A stretch of DNA of 64,000 nucleotides from a virus, in IMG/VR virus record IMGVR_UViG_3300021197_001793, positions 1 through 64,000 of that record. One strand, 5' to 3'. A program made the translations under genes and the position numbers. A model generated the notes under the pieces. That model worked only from the letters and a program-made list of their open reading frames with translations. It did no database searches and was not told where the DNA came from. Positions 51,679 through 59,959 of this stretch are shown here, one piece after another. Within the stretch, counting starts at the first letter, position 1. Each line of letters opens with the position of its first letter.

Positions 51679-52342
51679 TTATATTAGGTTAATTATTTCA
51701 GATTTGCACATAGGCAGTCTGCATGCAAAGGAGGATCTTCTTTGTGATATGCTTGAGGGAATATATTTCGATGAATTGATTTTGGCTGGAGACATCGTTG
51801 ATTTTATAAAAGTTCCAACGTTTACTAAAAGAACTATAAAGTTTATTGAAATTCTCAAAAAGAAAGGTAAACCAATCATATATGTAATCGGCAATCATGA
51901 TATTAATCTCACTGAGTTTGAAAATGAGACTGTCGGTGGAGTAAAGTTTGTTAGCAAATATCAATTCTCGTATCGTGACCGGATTTATAGAGTAATGCAC
52001 GGACACCAATTTGACACTGGAATTGTAACTTGGCGATTTTCTATGAAGATAGTCTCGATCTTCCAAGATATGTTGGAGCGATGGCTAAGGTGGGACATGG
52101 CTTCTTGGATTGTCAAGTACAAGCTTAAGAAAAGAAAACTGAGAAGAATCTGGGATATTCTTAAATGGAACAAAGAAGCAGATGTTTTCATAATGGGTCA
52201 CACACACATACCGGAAGCGGTGATTTGGATTGATGAGGAAGAAAAAATTAAGACGTATGTCAACACTGGCGACTGGATCGAACACCAGACGTATGCCCTA
52301 ATCAAAGATGGCCAAATAAGACTAAAAAAGTATAAAAAATAA
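51671..52342 (+). CDS. Calcineurin-like metallophosphoesterase (223 aa)
   Basis: The ATG at 51671 overlaps the previous stop. The dimetal motifs are in order: Asp11-x-His13 (ISDLHIGS), Gly40-Asp41 (LAGDIVDF), Gly-Asn75-His76-Asp (VIGNHD), His110-x-His112 (VMHGHQFD) and Gly-His177-Thr-His179 (IMGHTHIPE). The size and the helical insert after residue 120 recall UDP-2,3-diacylglucosamine hydrolase (LpxH) and its relatives. The substrate is not clear: a nucleotide, a DNA 3' phosphate or an envelope precursor. It is the last gene before the DnaE promoter. Confidence 0.85.
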   Translation: MSDYIRLIISDLHIGSLHAKEDLLCDMLEGIYFDELILAGDIVDFIKVPTFTKRTIKFIEILKKKGKPIIYVIGNHDINLTEFENETVGGVKFVSKYQFSYRDRIYRVMHGHQFDTGIVTWRFSMKIVSIFQDMLERWLRWDMASWIVKYKLKKRKLRRIWDILKWNKEADVFIMGHTHIPEAVIWIDEEEKIKTYVNTGDWIEHQTYALIKDGQIRLKKYKK

Positions 52343-52343
52343 C

Positions 52344-52372
52344 TTGACAATATCATAGCAACAGGTTACAAT
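52344..52372 (+). promoter_or_regulatory. Sigma70 promoter (TTGACA-17-TACAAT) for dnaE
   Basis: TTGACA 52344-52349, 17 nt, TACAAT 52367-52372, with the ATG 22 nt beyond the -10 box. It drives dnaE, dut and small genes that follow without gaps. Confidence 0.8.
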
Positions 52373-52394
52373 TAAGACATAACTCGGAGATAAA

Positions 52395-55300
52395 ATGAAA
52401 ATAGCAACTGTGGTCTTGTACATAAGGCCCTCAAACAATTCTTATGATGGTTTCATCAACAAACAGGGAGAGAGCATATCCTGCTTCCCAATAGAGCATT
52501 TAAATACAATAGGGTTCAATCAGAAAGATATTGACGAAGTAACAGTGGACTGGAAAAGCGACTCTAAGACACACAGGGACGGGTGTTTTGAATATAAAAT
52601 AACTGTCAATGCTGGTGCAGTCTCTACCAAAGAACAAGAAGAGCTTTCTAATAAGTATATGAATGAAATATTGAGATGTCGAATGTCAATGGGAACACGA
52701 ACAAAGCAAAGTAAAATAAGGTTTGTTGGACTCCATGCTCATTCTGGTGTTGGTTCGCCATTCGATGGCTTCGGCTATCCCCAAGATCACATGGAGTATG
52801 CATACGATAATGGGTGCAAAGCTCTTGCATTAACAGACCATGGCAACATGAACGGAACAGCCTATCAAGTTCTTCATGCTAAAAAGATGAAACAACAAGG
52901 TAAAGACTTTAAGCCTATTTTTGGAGTTGAGGCATATTTTATTGAGGACGTTGTCGACTGGCGCAAAAAATATGAAGAGCACAAAGCGGACAAGGTAAAG
53001 GCCAGACGTTTATCAAAAGAACAATCAGGCACGACCATTGAAGCAGAAGGCGAAACCAAGTCAAAAGGGTCTGAGCTAAACAGATCTAGACATCTTGTCC
53101 TCTTGGCAATGAACCAAGAAGGGCTAAATAACATATATAAAATGATTTCCGAATCATACACAGATAAATACTATTACAGAAAACCGAGGATTGATTATGC
53201 ACTACTTGAAAAATATAACAGCGGCGTTATTTGCCTTTCCGCTTGTCTTGGCGGTGTTTACGCTGGTTGCTACTGGTCTAAGCGTGAAGAAGGTGAAGAA
53301 GCTGTACTGGAATGTATGCGGGAAGCCACCAGAAGAATGGTCTCGATCTTGGGCGACCGTTGGTACGGAGAACTCCAGTGGAACAACGTCCCAGAGCAGC
53401 ACGATCTCAACAAGTATGTAATACAAATGCACAAAGAGTTTGGAATCAAGCTGGTATCAACAGCGGACTCTCATTACCCAGATCCGGACTCTTGGAAGGA
53501 TAGAGAACTATATAAAAGACTAGGCTGGCTTGGGCGTGGTAAACCCGAGTGGCTTGACATGAACCTTCCCACCTCTGTTCAAGAGATGGAGTATGAACTC
53601 TATCCAAAGAATGGAGATCAAATGTGGGAGGCATACCAAAAATATTCAACTGAAACAGGAGTAAAATATGAAGATGAACTTGTTCTTCGCAGTATCGAGG
53701 AAACTCACAGAATTGCTTTTGATCGGATTGAAGGATTTTATCCTGATGATACCGTTCGTTTACCTAACTTTGTGGTTCCTGCTGGATATACTGCCGACGA
53801 TTATCTTGGACGGATAGCTAGCGAGGGTTTATTTTCCTTGCTAAAGCTAAACTATCCTTTGATTTTCAGCAAGAAAACTAAACACAAACAGGACAGTAAG
53901 ATCACAGAGTACAAGGATCGCCTAGATCATGAACTCAAAGTCATTGCAGACCGAGGCTTTTCAAAATACTTTTTAACAATGAAAGCTATCGTCGACAAGA
54001 CCAATGAGATTCAGTTGGCCGGTCCGGGTCGAGGTTCCGCTGCTGGTTCTTTGGTTGCTTATGCTCTGGGAATCACACAGGTTGACCCGATAAAATATGG
54101 ACTCCTGTTCTCTAGATTCCTAAGAGCAGACGCCAAAGACTACCCAGATATTGATTATGATGTGTCAAATCCTATGGCCCTCAAAGAGAAACTCATTGGA
54201 GATTGGGGTGACAACGTGGTTGTTCCCATTTCAAACTTCAGTACGCTTCAGTTGAAGAGTCTCATTAAAGATGTGTCAAAGTTCTATGATGTCCCATTCA
54301 TGGAAGTGAATGCAGTAACAAACAAAATGTTATTCGAAGCTATGCCGCTAGCAAAAGCCAAACATGGTATCAAAGCAGGCGTGTATAATCCGACATTCGA
54401 GGAAGTTATCGAGTTTAGTGAATCGCTCCAAAATTTTTTCCAAAACCATCCACAAATTAAGGAACATGTCTTGGGATTGATAGGATCAGTGCGTCAGGTT
54501 TCCCGACATGCAGGTGGAGTTGTGATCGGAGAAGACCTTGACAAGTATATGCCGCTCATATCAAGCAAGCATGTACGCCAAACTCCATGGTCAGAAGGCC
54601 AGAACGTAAGACAATTGGAGCCAATGGGCTTCATCAAGTTTGACTTGCTTGGCTTATCTACTCTCCGTATGATTGAAGATTGCATTGGGTCAATCCTCAA
54701 AAGACACCACGGAGTTGAAGAGCCGAGCTTCGCAGACATTAAAGCTTATTATGACTCACATTTGCACCCGGACGTGGTAAACTTACATGATCAAAATGTT
54801 TATGAAAATATTTTTCACAAGGGTAAATGGGTTGGCATATTCCAGTTTGCAGAGCATGGAGCGCAAAAGTTTGCTCAACAAGCAAAACCAAGATCAATCA
54901 TTGATATTTCGGCTATTACATCAATCTATCGCCCGGGGCCTTTATCGGCGGGTGTAGACAAGTCATTCGTGGAAGCAAAAGAAAACCCAGACTCTATTTC
55001 TTATGTCAACGATACGATTCGCTCGATCACAGAGGAAACACAGGGGTTCCTTATTTTTCAAGAGCAGATAGCCATGTTAGCCCACAAGCTCGGCAAGAAC
55101 GTGACTCTTGATGAAGGAAACTTGCTTCGCAAGCTACTTACTAAGAAGGGAACAGGTAAGGGCCATGAGGCAAAAGAAGCGATATACGACAAGTTCATCG
55201 AAGGATGTCTGGAGGGAAAAATACCTCGAAAGACAGCGGACAAGCTATGGACAACTTTTGAATACTTTTCAGGCTATGGCTTTAATAAGTCTCATGCCGT

Positions 55301-56219
55301 TTCTTATTCTATCATTAGCTATCAGTGCGCTTGGCTATGCAATTATTTTCCCGCAGAGTGGACGGCAGCGTTTCTTGAACGAGAACCAGAACACAGAAAA
55401 GAGAAAGCCATAAACCTTGCAAAACAGCACGGTTTTGCCATCAAGGACATCGACGTTAATACCTCTGGCATGTACTGGGAGATAATGGATAAAAACACCC
55501 TTGTTGCTCCTTTAACGACCATTAAAGGCTTGGGTGAGAAAGCAATTGAACAGATACTCAACAACAGACCCTTCAAAGATGTTGAGGACTTTATATTTAA
55601 CGAAAACATTGTGTATTCTAAATTAAACAAGAAAGCGCTTGACGTTCTTTGCAGAGCAGGCGCAATGGATGATTTTATCGATGACCGCTTCACAGGCGAC
55701 AAACACTTCTGGTCGGCAGTATGCGTAGACCGCCCAAAACGCCTCAAAAACTTCCTTAAGAACATTGAGACATATGAACCCGAAGGTTCGTTCACAGAAG
55801 AGGAAAAAATCACGTTCTTAAGCGATTTAACAGGTATTTTTCCTGTGTCCAGAGTTGTTACTCCTGAAGTTCAGGCGAAAATAGATGATAATTTCCTCCT
55901 ACCAATTTCTGAGTACGACCATGACCTGAAGACTTGTTGGTGTATCCCAAGATCAATAACAGTAAAAAAGACAAAGACAGACAAAAAGTTTTATGTTGTC
56001 GAGGTTGTTGATTCTAACTCAGTACTCACAAAGGTAAGATGCTGGGGTGTCACAACCGAACCGGTCCAAAAGTGGGACCGCAAAAGAAGAGAGATGTATA
56101 CCAGACAGCCGGATACAATACATCTCAATAGACCATACGCTTTAAAGCCAAGATACAGTGCAGATTGGGGTTTTAGTACAAATGGTCCAACCAAACATTC
56201 TTGGTTTTTATTAGGCTAA
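52395..56219 (+). CDS. dnaE: DNA polymerase III alpha subunit, DnaE type (1274 aa)
   Basis: The ATG at 52395 follows CTCGGAGATAAA. Residues 1-108 are an extra N-terminal part not in E. coli DnaE. Residues 110-380 form the PHP domain: FVGLHAHSGVGSPFDG (His114, His116), ALALTDHGNMNG (Asp148, His149), IFGVEAYF, STADSHYPD (356-363). The family C palm has LAGPGRGSAAGSLVAYALGI (541-560), YPDIDYDV with catalytic acids Asp585, Asp587 and Asp589, QVSRHAGGVVI (701-711) and FIKFDLLGLSTLRMI with Asp750. A C-terminal OB segment (ITVKKTKTDKKFYVVEV) follows. The PHP metal site is largely intact, so it may proofread. The gene has no frameshift. Confidence 0.93.
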   Translation: MKIATVVLYIRPSNNSYDGFINKQGESISCFPIEHLNTIGFNQKDIDEVTVDWKSDSKTHRDGCFEYKITVNAGAVSTKEQEELSNKYMNEILRCRMSMGTRTKQSKIRFVGLHAHSGVGSPFDGFGYPQDHMEYAYDNGCKALALTDHGNMNGTAYQVLHAKKMKQQGKDFKPIFGVEAYFIEDVVDWRKKYEEHKADKVKARRLSKEQSGTTIEAEGETKSKGSELNRSRHLVLLAMNQEGLNNIYKMISESYTDKYYYRKPRIDYALLEKYNSGVICLSACLGGVYAGCYWSKREEGEEAVLECMREATRRMVSILGDRWYGELQWNNVPEQHDLNKYVIQMHKEFGIKLVSTADSHYPDPDSWKDRELYKRLGWLGRGKPEWLDMNLPTSVQEMEYELYPKNGDQMWEAYQKYSTETGVKYEDELVLRSIEETHRIAFDRIEGFYPDDTVRLPNFVVPAGYTADDYLGRIASEGLFSLLKLNYPLIFSKKTKHKQDSKITEYKDRLDHELKVIADRGFSKYFLTMKAIVDKTNEIQLAGPGRGSAAGSLVAYALGITQVDPIKYGLLFSRFLRADAKDYPDIDYDVSNPMALKEKLIGDWGDNVVVPISNFSTLQLKSLIKDVSKFYDVPFMEVNAVTNKMLFEAMPLAKAKHGIKAGVYNPTFEEVIEFSESLQNFFQNHPQIKEHVLGLIGSVRQVSRHAGGVVIGEDLDKYMPLISSKHVRQTPWSEGQNVRQLEPMGFIKFDLLGLSTLRMIEDCIGSILKRHHGVEEPSFADIKAYYDSHLHPDVVNLHDQNVYENIFHKGKWVGIFQFAEHGAQKFAQQAKPRSIIDISAITSIYRPGPLSAGVDKSFVEAKENPDSISYVNDTIRSITEETQGFLIFQEQIAMLAHKLGKNVTLDEGNLLRKLLTKKGTGKGHEAKEAIYDKFIEGCLEGKIPRKTADKLWTTFEYFSGYGFNKSHAVSYSIISYQCAWLCNYFPAEWTAAFLEREPEHRKEKAINLAKQHGFAIKDIDVNTSGMYWEIMDKNTLVAPLTTIKGLGEKAIEQILNNRPFKDVEDFIFNENIVYSKLNKKALDVLCRAGAMDDFIDDRFTGDKHFWSAVCVDRPKRLKNFLKNIETYEPEGSFTEEEKITFLSDLTGIFPVSRVVTPEVQAKIDDNFLLPISEYDHDLKTCWCIPRSITVKKTKTDKKFYVVEVVDSNSVLTKVRCWGVTTEPVQKWDRKRREMYTRQPDTIHLNRPYALKPRYSADWGFSTNGPTKHSWFLLG

Positions 56220-56232
56220 TATAGGAGATAAA

Positions 56233-56673
56233 ATGATAATAAAAAATAATGTAAAAATAAAATTTAAAAAAGTGCATCCACACGCTGTGGTGCCTAGTTA
56301 TGCTAAAAAGGGAGATGCCGCAATGGATCTCTATGCTGCCGAATTCTTAAAAGATAAATGGGGGAATTATGTCTATCTCACCGGTGTCGCAATTGAAATC
56401 CCTCCGGGGTTTGTTGGTTTACTATTTCCTCGGAGTTCTGTTTCGAGGACTTGTCTTAGTCTCGCTAATTCTGTTGGCGTGGTGGACAGTGGATATCGTG
56501 GCGAAATCATGCTCAAATACAGAGACGATGGAAAAGCAAAAGAATTCTATAGAGCCGGAGATAGAGTGGGACAATTAATGATCGTACCTTACCCGCAAAT
56601 AGAGTTAATTGAAGTCGAGGAACTATCTACTACAGAGCGTGGCGACGGTGGATTCGGGAGTACTGGATCATGA
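56233..56673 (+). CDS. dut: dUTPase (146 aa)
   Basis: The ATG at 56233 follows TAGGAGATAAA. All five trimeric dUTPase motifs are present: DAAMDL (28-33), PRSSV (66-70), VVDSGYRGE (83-91, catalytic Asp85), GDRVGQL (109-115) and RGDGGFGSTG (136-145). It hydrolyses dUTP to dUMP, which both keeps uracil out of DNA and feeds ThyX. Length is normal for the family. The stop overlaps the next ATG. Confidence 0.95.
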   Translation: MIIKNNVKIKFKKVHPHAVVPSYAKKGDAAMDLYAAEFLKDKWGNYVYLTGVAIEIPPGFVGLLFPRSSVSRTCLSLANSVGVVDSGYRGEIMLKYRDDGKAKEFYRAGDRVGQLMIVPYPQIELIEVEELSTTERGDGGFGSTGS

Positions 56674-56954
56674 ATAGAAAACAAAGAAGAGCAAGAGACA
56701 AGCAGATTAAGAAATCTAAAGAAAAGTCAACTGATATGGAGCAAAAATTAGGCTTATTTGAGTTAATGCCTGATGAATGCTTGGTTTGTCATAAAGCTTT
56801 TGACAAAACCAACAAAGAGATGGTCAAAACGTGGAACGTTGTTGTAAGAGAACAAGAAAGAAGCGTAAAAACATACTGCCCTAAATGTTGGGGCGATGCT
56901 ATAAAGATTTTAAAGGAATATGGAGTTTCACCCGATGAAGGACAAACCGAATAA
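56670..56954 (+). CDS. Small zinc-finger-like protein (94 aa)
   Basis: The ATG at 56670 overlaps the dut stop. A basic N-terminus (MNRKQRRARDKQIKKSKEK) is followed by CLVCH and, 30 residues later, CPKCW: two Cys-x-x-Cys pairs that should bind one zinc. Similar small basic zinc proteins are common in large marine phages, with unknown role; transcription or translation regulation is possible. Confidence 0.6.
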   Translation: MNRKQRRARDKQIKKSKEKSTDMEQKLGLFELMPDECLVCHKAFDKTNKEMVKTWNVVVREQERSVKTYCPKCWGDAIKILKEYGVSPDEGQTE

Positions 56955-57261
56955 GAAAAAAGTTATTTTCGATGACACAGATGTAAGACACGCTCGGCTT
57001 AAGATTAGACTTGAATATGATGGTCTGTCTCAGGCCGAGTTTTTTCGTTCATTTATAACTGGTTATCTTGAGAAGGATAAATCAGTGATGGAATATATTA
57101 CCAGATACAAAGAGGGTAATGCAAAGTTGAGTAAAAGAAATATGAAATACCAAGCAAAAGACCTTGAAGCGGCAGACGATTTGCTTGGACAATTTGGTAT
57201 TGGTGATGAAGAATTAGAGAATATTTTCGATGTTATAGCTAAATCGAACCCAGATTTATAA
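56935..57261 (+). CDS. Small helical protein, ribbon-helix-helix-like (108 aa)
   Basis: The ATG at 56935 is preferred over the ATG at 56920 because GGAG at 56922-56925 is correctly spaced; both lie in the end of the zinc-finger gene. Residues 8-50 (VIFDDTDVRHARLKIRLEYD, then LSQAEFFRSFITGYLEKD) read like a strand followed by two helices, as in ribbon-helix-helix DNA-binding proteins. The C-terminus is acidic and helical. A regulator of the early gene unit is possible. Confidence 0.5.
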   Translation: MKDKPNKKKVIFDDTDVRHARLKIRLEYDGLSQAEFFRSFITGYLEKDKSVMEYITRYKEGNAKLSKRNMKYQAKDLEAADDLLGQFGIGDEELENIFDVIAKSNPDL

Positions 57262-57275
57262 TTTTGGGTTTTTTA
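57247..57275 (+). terminator. Rho-independent terminator
   Basis: AACCCA (57247-57252) pairs with TGGGTT (57265-57270), followed by TTTTTAT. The stem starts inside the last codons of the preceding gene. Confidence 0.7.
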
Positions 57276-57287
57276 TCATTTAGCGTT

Positions 57288-57296
57288 CTATTTACT
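57288..57296 (+). promoter_or_regulatory. Putative late promoter motif CTATTTACT
   Basis: CTATTTACT lies 36 nt before the ATG at 57324 and right after a terminator, outside the main structural region. Confidence 0.5.
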
Positions 57297-57323
57297 ATGA
57301 AAACGATTTAAGGAGAATTATAA

Positions 57324-57965
57324 ATGGCTAAAAATAAACTTTTGAAAGAGTCACAAGTCCGTAGATTTATGGGCTTGGCTGGACTTGGTGCCCTCAGTGA
57401 AAACATGTCTTCAGCAATGCATGAAGATGAAATGGAAGAAGATATGCATTCCGAGGCAATGTATAACGAAGAAGAAGCTGAAGAAGAAGCTGGAATGGAA
57501 ATGAAAGATGATGCTGATGAAGCTGAAATGGACATGGAAGCCGATGAAGCTGAACCTGAGGCCGAAAGCACAGTAGAGTTAGAACAGGATGATGTTGATA
57601 CTCTTGCTGATTTAGCTGAAAAACTTCCTGATATTGTCGCAAAACTTCAAGGTAGCGGCGAAGAAATGGATGCTGGTGATGATATGGAAGCCGGTGATGA
57701 TATGGATATGGACATGGAAATGGGCGGCGAAGAAGCTGACATGGAAATGGATGCCGAGGGTGGAGAAGCCGACGAAGAAGAGGTGGTGATGGAAGCTCTT
57801 CGTGGTGTCAACTTACAATTATCAAATACTGAAATTATTAATGAAGTTGCTCGTCGTGTTGCAAAGCGTATTCTTAAAGCAAAAGAAGCACAAAAGAGAC
57901 TAGACGAGGCCCTAGGGAATAAAAAGCCTGTTCGTAAAACAAGCCGACAATCTAGAAAAAAATAA
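57324..57965 (+). CDS. Acidic, low-complexity probable head core protein (213 aa)
   Basis: The ATG at 57324 follows TAAGGAGAATTATAA. Residues 1-28 are a conserved-looking helix (KLLKESQVRRFMGLAGLGAL). This RxFMxLAGL piece resembles the C-terminal MKKLAGI of the scaffold-like protein at 8411 and also begins related marine phage proteins. Residues about 30-155 are almost only Glu, Asp, Met, Ala and Gly in repeats. A basic C-terminal helix follows (VARRVAKRILKAKEAQKR). Such a mix of acidic core and basic end suits a scaffold or internal head protein. The late-type motif supports a structural role. Confidence 0.55.
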   Translation: MAKNKLLKESQVRRFMGLAGLGALSENMSSAMHEDEMEEDMHSEAMYNEEEAEEEAGMEMKDDADEAEMDMEADEAEPEAESTVELEQDDVDTLADLAEKLPDIVAKLQGSGEEMDAGDDMEAGDDMDMDMEMGGEEADMEMDAEGGEADEEEVVMEALRGVNLQLSNTEIINEVARRVAKRILKAKEAQKRLDEALGNKKPVRKTSRQSRKK

Positions 57966-57966
57966 T

Positions 57967-57995
57967 TTGACAACAGTCAGTTAAAATGTTATAAT
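57967..57995 (+). promoter_or_regulatory. Perfect sigma70 promoter (TTGACA-17-TATAAT)
   Basis: TTGACA 57967-57972, 17 nt, TATAAT 57990-57995, both exact consensus. The predicted start (about 58002) lies inside the left arm of the terminator at 57999-58024, so transcripts from this promoter would carry only part of that hairpin. Confidence 0.85.
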
Positions 57996-57998
57996 GGA

Positions 57999-58024
57999 AG
58001 GGCGGAGGTAATCCGCCCTTTTTA
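57999..58024 (+). terminator. Rho-independent terminator overlapping the promoter start
   Basis: AGGGCGGA (57999-58006), loop GGTAA, TCCGCCCT (58012-58019), then TTTTT. It should stop late transcripts from the acidic-protein gene upstream while sparing new transcripts that start within it. Confidence 0.85.
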
Positions 58025-58035
58025 TTGGAGTTTTA

Positions 58036-58419
58036 ATGGAAACGATCTTTTATATGTTTATTATTTTTGTTTGCGGCATAATATTCAACGCAACATGGGG
58101 ATATATGCTGGGACTTGGATATGGCATGAACGCCTTCCAGATGGCAATGGTGAACAGTTTGTTGTTACTGGCCAAAAATGTACAATCGGTCACAGAGATT
58201 CAACAACTCAAATATATGTCATACGAAATACTAGACCGAGACGAAAAATACATTGAGTTTCAAAAGATGATTGATGAGAAAGAATTGAATTCTCTTAAGA
58301 ATTCTTTGATCAGGGACTATATCAATACGATACCAGCAAAATATAATTATATGATAAAATTTCACAATTGGGACACTGCAATGTCCTATTTAAACAATCT
58401 ATTAAAGGAGAAGAGATGA
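58036..58419 (+). CDS. Membrane-anchored hypothetical protein (127 aa)
   Basis: The ATG at 58036 follows TTGGAGTTTTA. The N-terminus has one strong span, FYMFIIFVCGIIFNATWGYM (5-24), followed by LGLGYG and a second less hydrophobic helix. The C-terminal 70 residues are amphipathic and charged (QKMIDEKELNSLKNSLIRDY). Similar N-anchored proteins recur next to clpP-type genes in marine T4-like phages. Function is not known. The stop overlaps the clpP start (ATGA). Confidence 0.6.
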   Translation: METIFYMFIIFVCGIIFNATWGYMLGLGYGMNAFQMAMVNSLLLLAKNVQSVTEIQQLKYMSYEILDRDEKYIEFQKMIDEKELNSLKNSLIRDYINTIPAKYNYMIKFHNWDTAMSYLNNLLKEKR

Positions 58420-59045
58420 TTAATATCAATGATAAAACACCAGAGAACGAAGGGGCAATAGACAAAGAACCAACCCCAGAACAGTTGTTACAAGAGATGA
58501 TGAAGGCGGCAAAACCACCAGAGATTAGAACAATGGCTCTTTTCGGAGATGTTGATGAGGAGAAATCACTTGACCTCATTGTTGGAATGTTGACGCTTAC
58601 GGAGTTTACAGGCAAAGAACCTCCATACGACCCAATCAAATTTTATATATCAACTTACGGCGGCTCTGCGGATGAAATGTTCTCCATCTATGACATGATG
58701 TCGATTTTAAAGTCTCAATGTGAGATTCAAACAATTGGGCTCGGCAAGGTTATGTCTGCCGGTACCCTCCTGCTAGCCGCAGGCACAAAGGGAAAAAGAC
58801 AGATAGGTCGACACTGTCGAGTTATGATTCATGCTGTTGCCGCTGGATCGGTTGGCGAGTTGCATAATATGGAGAATGAGATGAAATCCATCAAGCACAT
58901 TCAGGAAACATATATCGCAGCCTTGGCAAGAGAAACACACATGACAACAAGAACAATCCAGAAATTACTAGACCGAAGAGTCAACGTTTATCTGTCAGCA
59001 GAGGAAGCCGTTGAATACGGTATAGCAGATGAAATAATTAATTAA
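58416..59045 (+). CDS. clpP: ATP-dependent Clp protease proteolytic subunit, ClpP-like (209 aa)
   Basis: The ATG at 58416 follows AAAGGAGAAGAG; an upstream in-frame start at 58368 would lie inside the previous gene. The catalytic triad is visible: Ser114 (GKVMSAGTLLLAAG), His139 (RVMIHAVAAG) and Asp186 (LLDRRVNVYLSAEEAVEYGI). FYISTYGGSADEMFSIYDMM forms the oxyanion strand. An extra charged N-terminal part of about 35 residues precedes the core. It could work with the host ClpX or ClpA, or replace the prohead protease. No phage ClpX gene is seen here. Confidence 0.88.
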   Translation: MININDKTPENEGAIDKEPTPEQLLQEMMKAAKPPEIRTMALFGDVDEEKSLDLIVGMLTLTEFTGKEPPYDPIKFYISTYGGSADEMFSIYDMMSILKSQCEIQTIGLGKVMSAGTLLLAAGTKGKRQIGRHCRVMIHAVAAGSVGELHNMENEMKSIKHIQETYIAALARETHMTTRTIQKLLDRRVNVYLSAEEAVEYGIADEIIN

Positions 59046-59056
59046 GGAGAGATGGA

Positions 59057-59959
59057 ATGGATAAGATTTTTTACAACCAAGCATCCGCAGTTAAGCTGGG
59101 ATGGACTCCGGAATGGTTCGGAGGATACGATTTTGATGAAGATCTCTTAAAGAAGATCCGAAACTTCCAACGCATGCACCGCCTAACAGCAGATGGCATG
59201 TGCGGCCCAACAACATACAGGCGCATCTGGACAGACAGGGCGTCTAAGTTGGAACACTATGAACCTGTTGAGAGAAAGGCAGGTCAAAAGACTAACCATA
59301 TTATATACAATAATGATTTCTTTCCAATTGAATGGGACAAGGTTGTCCTTCCGTTTAATGCCGGAGGAAAGAAGATGGGTTCTGGTTATAAGAAGATGAC
59401 TAAACTTCGTAAGCCTAAGATGTTCGTTTGCCACTGGGACGCAGCATTGAGTGCGGACTCATGTTACCGGATATTACGGAAACGTGGGCTGTCTATACAC
59501 TTCACCATCGATAACGACGGAACCATATTTCAGTATTTGGACATGAATCATATAGCATACCATTGCGGCAAGCATAACCCAACCACCGTTGGAGTTGAGA
59601 TAAGTAACGCCTTCTACCCGAAGTACAATCCTTGGTATCAACGCCATGGCTTCGGTAAAAGAGAGATGGTTAAGGGTGCTCATGCACATGGAAACTCGAT
59701 GAAACCATTCATGGACTTCTACCCTGTACAGGTGGGTGCCCTCAAGGCGCTCATGAAAGCAACAAGTGAAGCTTTAAATATTCCTTTGGAGTGTCCGCTT
59801 GATGAAAATGGAGAAACTAGTTATAAAGTAGATGAAATGGCGTATAAGAACAAATTTAGGGGCTATATTTCGCACCTGAACATTTCTAAGAACAAGATAG
59901 ACTGCGCCAATTTGGATCTGAAAAAGCTATTAGGGGAAATTAAAGATGAAACTGACTGA
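59057..59959 (+). CDS. Endolysin: N-acetylmuramoyl-L-alanine amidase with peptidoglycan-binding domain (300 aa)
   Basis: The ATG at 59057 follows AAGGAGAGATGGA. Residues 12-60 look like a PG_binding_1 domain (KIRNFQRMHRLTADGMCGPT). Residues 120-290 are an Amidase_2 zinc domain, with His126 (FVCHWDAA), and His273 with Cys283 near the end (ISHLNISKNKIDC), the same His/His/Cys ligand set as T7 lysozyme. SIHFTIDNDGTIFQYLDMNH and GVEISNAF fill the active-site core. It cuts the bond between muramic acid and the stem peptide for lysis. It lacks a signal peptide, so a holin is required. Confidence 0.9.
   Translation: MDKIFYNQASAVKLGWTPEWFGGYDFDEDLLKKIRNFQRMHRLTADGMCGPTTYRRIWTDRASKLEHYEPVERKAGQKTNHIIYNNDFFPIEWDKVVLPFNAGGKKMGSGYKKMTKLRKPKMFVCHWDAALSADSCYRILRKRGLSIHFTIDNDGTIFQYLDMNHIAYHCGKHNPTTVGVEISNAFYPKYNPWYQRHGFGKREMVKGAHAHGNSMKPFMDFYPVQVGALKALMKATSEALNIPLECPLDENGETSYKVDEMAYKNKFRGYISHLNISKNKIDCANLDLKKLLGEIKDETD

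Noticed and set aside
52395-56219. Possible inteins or frameshift in the long DnaE gene
   Set aside because: The frame is open throughout, with all DnaE motifs in order and no intein splice blocks.
57308-57973. Antisense Ser-rich frames opposite the acidic protein gene
   Set aside because: Glu/Asp/Met repeats on the + strand automatically produce Ser/Ile/Pro-rich open frames on the other strand; no start signals.
58416-59045. ClpP-like gene as the T4 gp21 prohead protease
   Set aside because: The triad order and handle are those of ClpP, it is 47 kb from the capsid genes and lacks gp21 features; a prohead role is kept only as a possibility.
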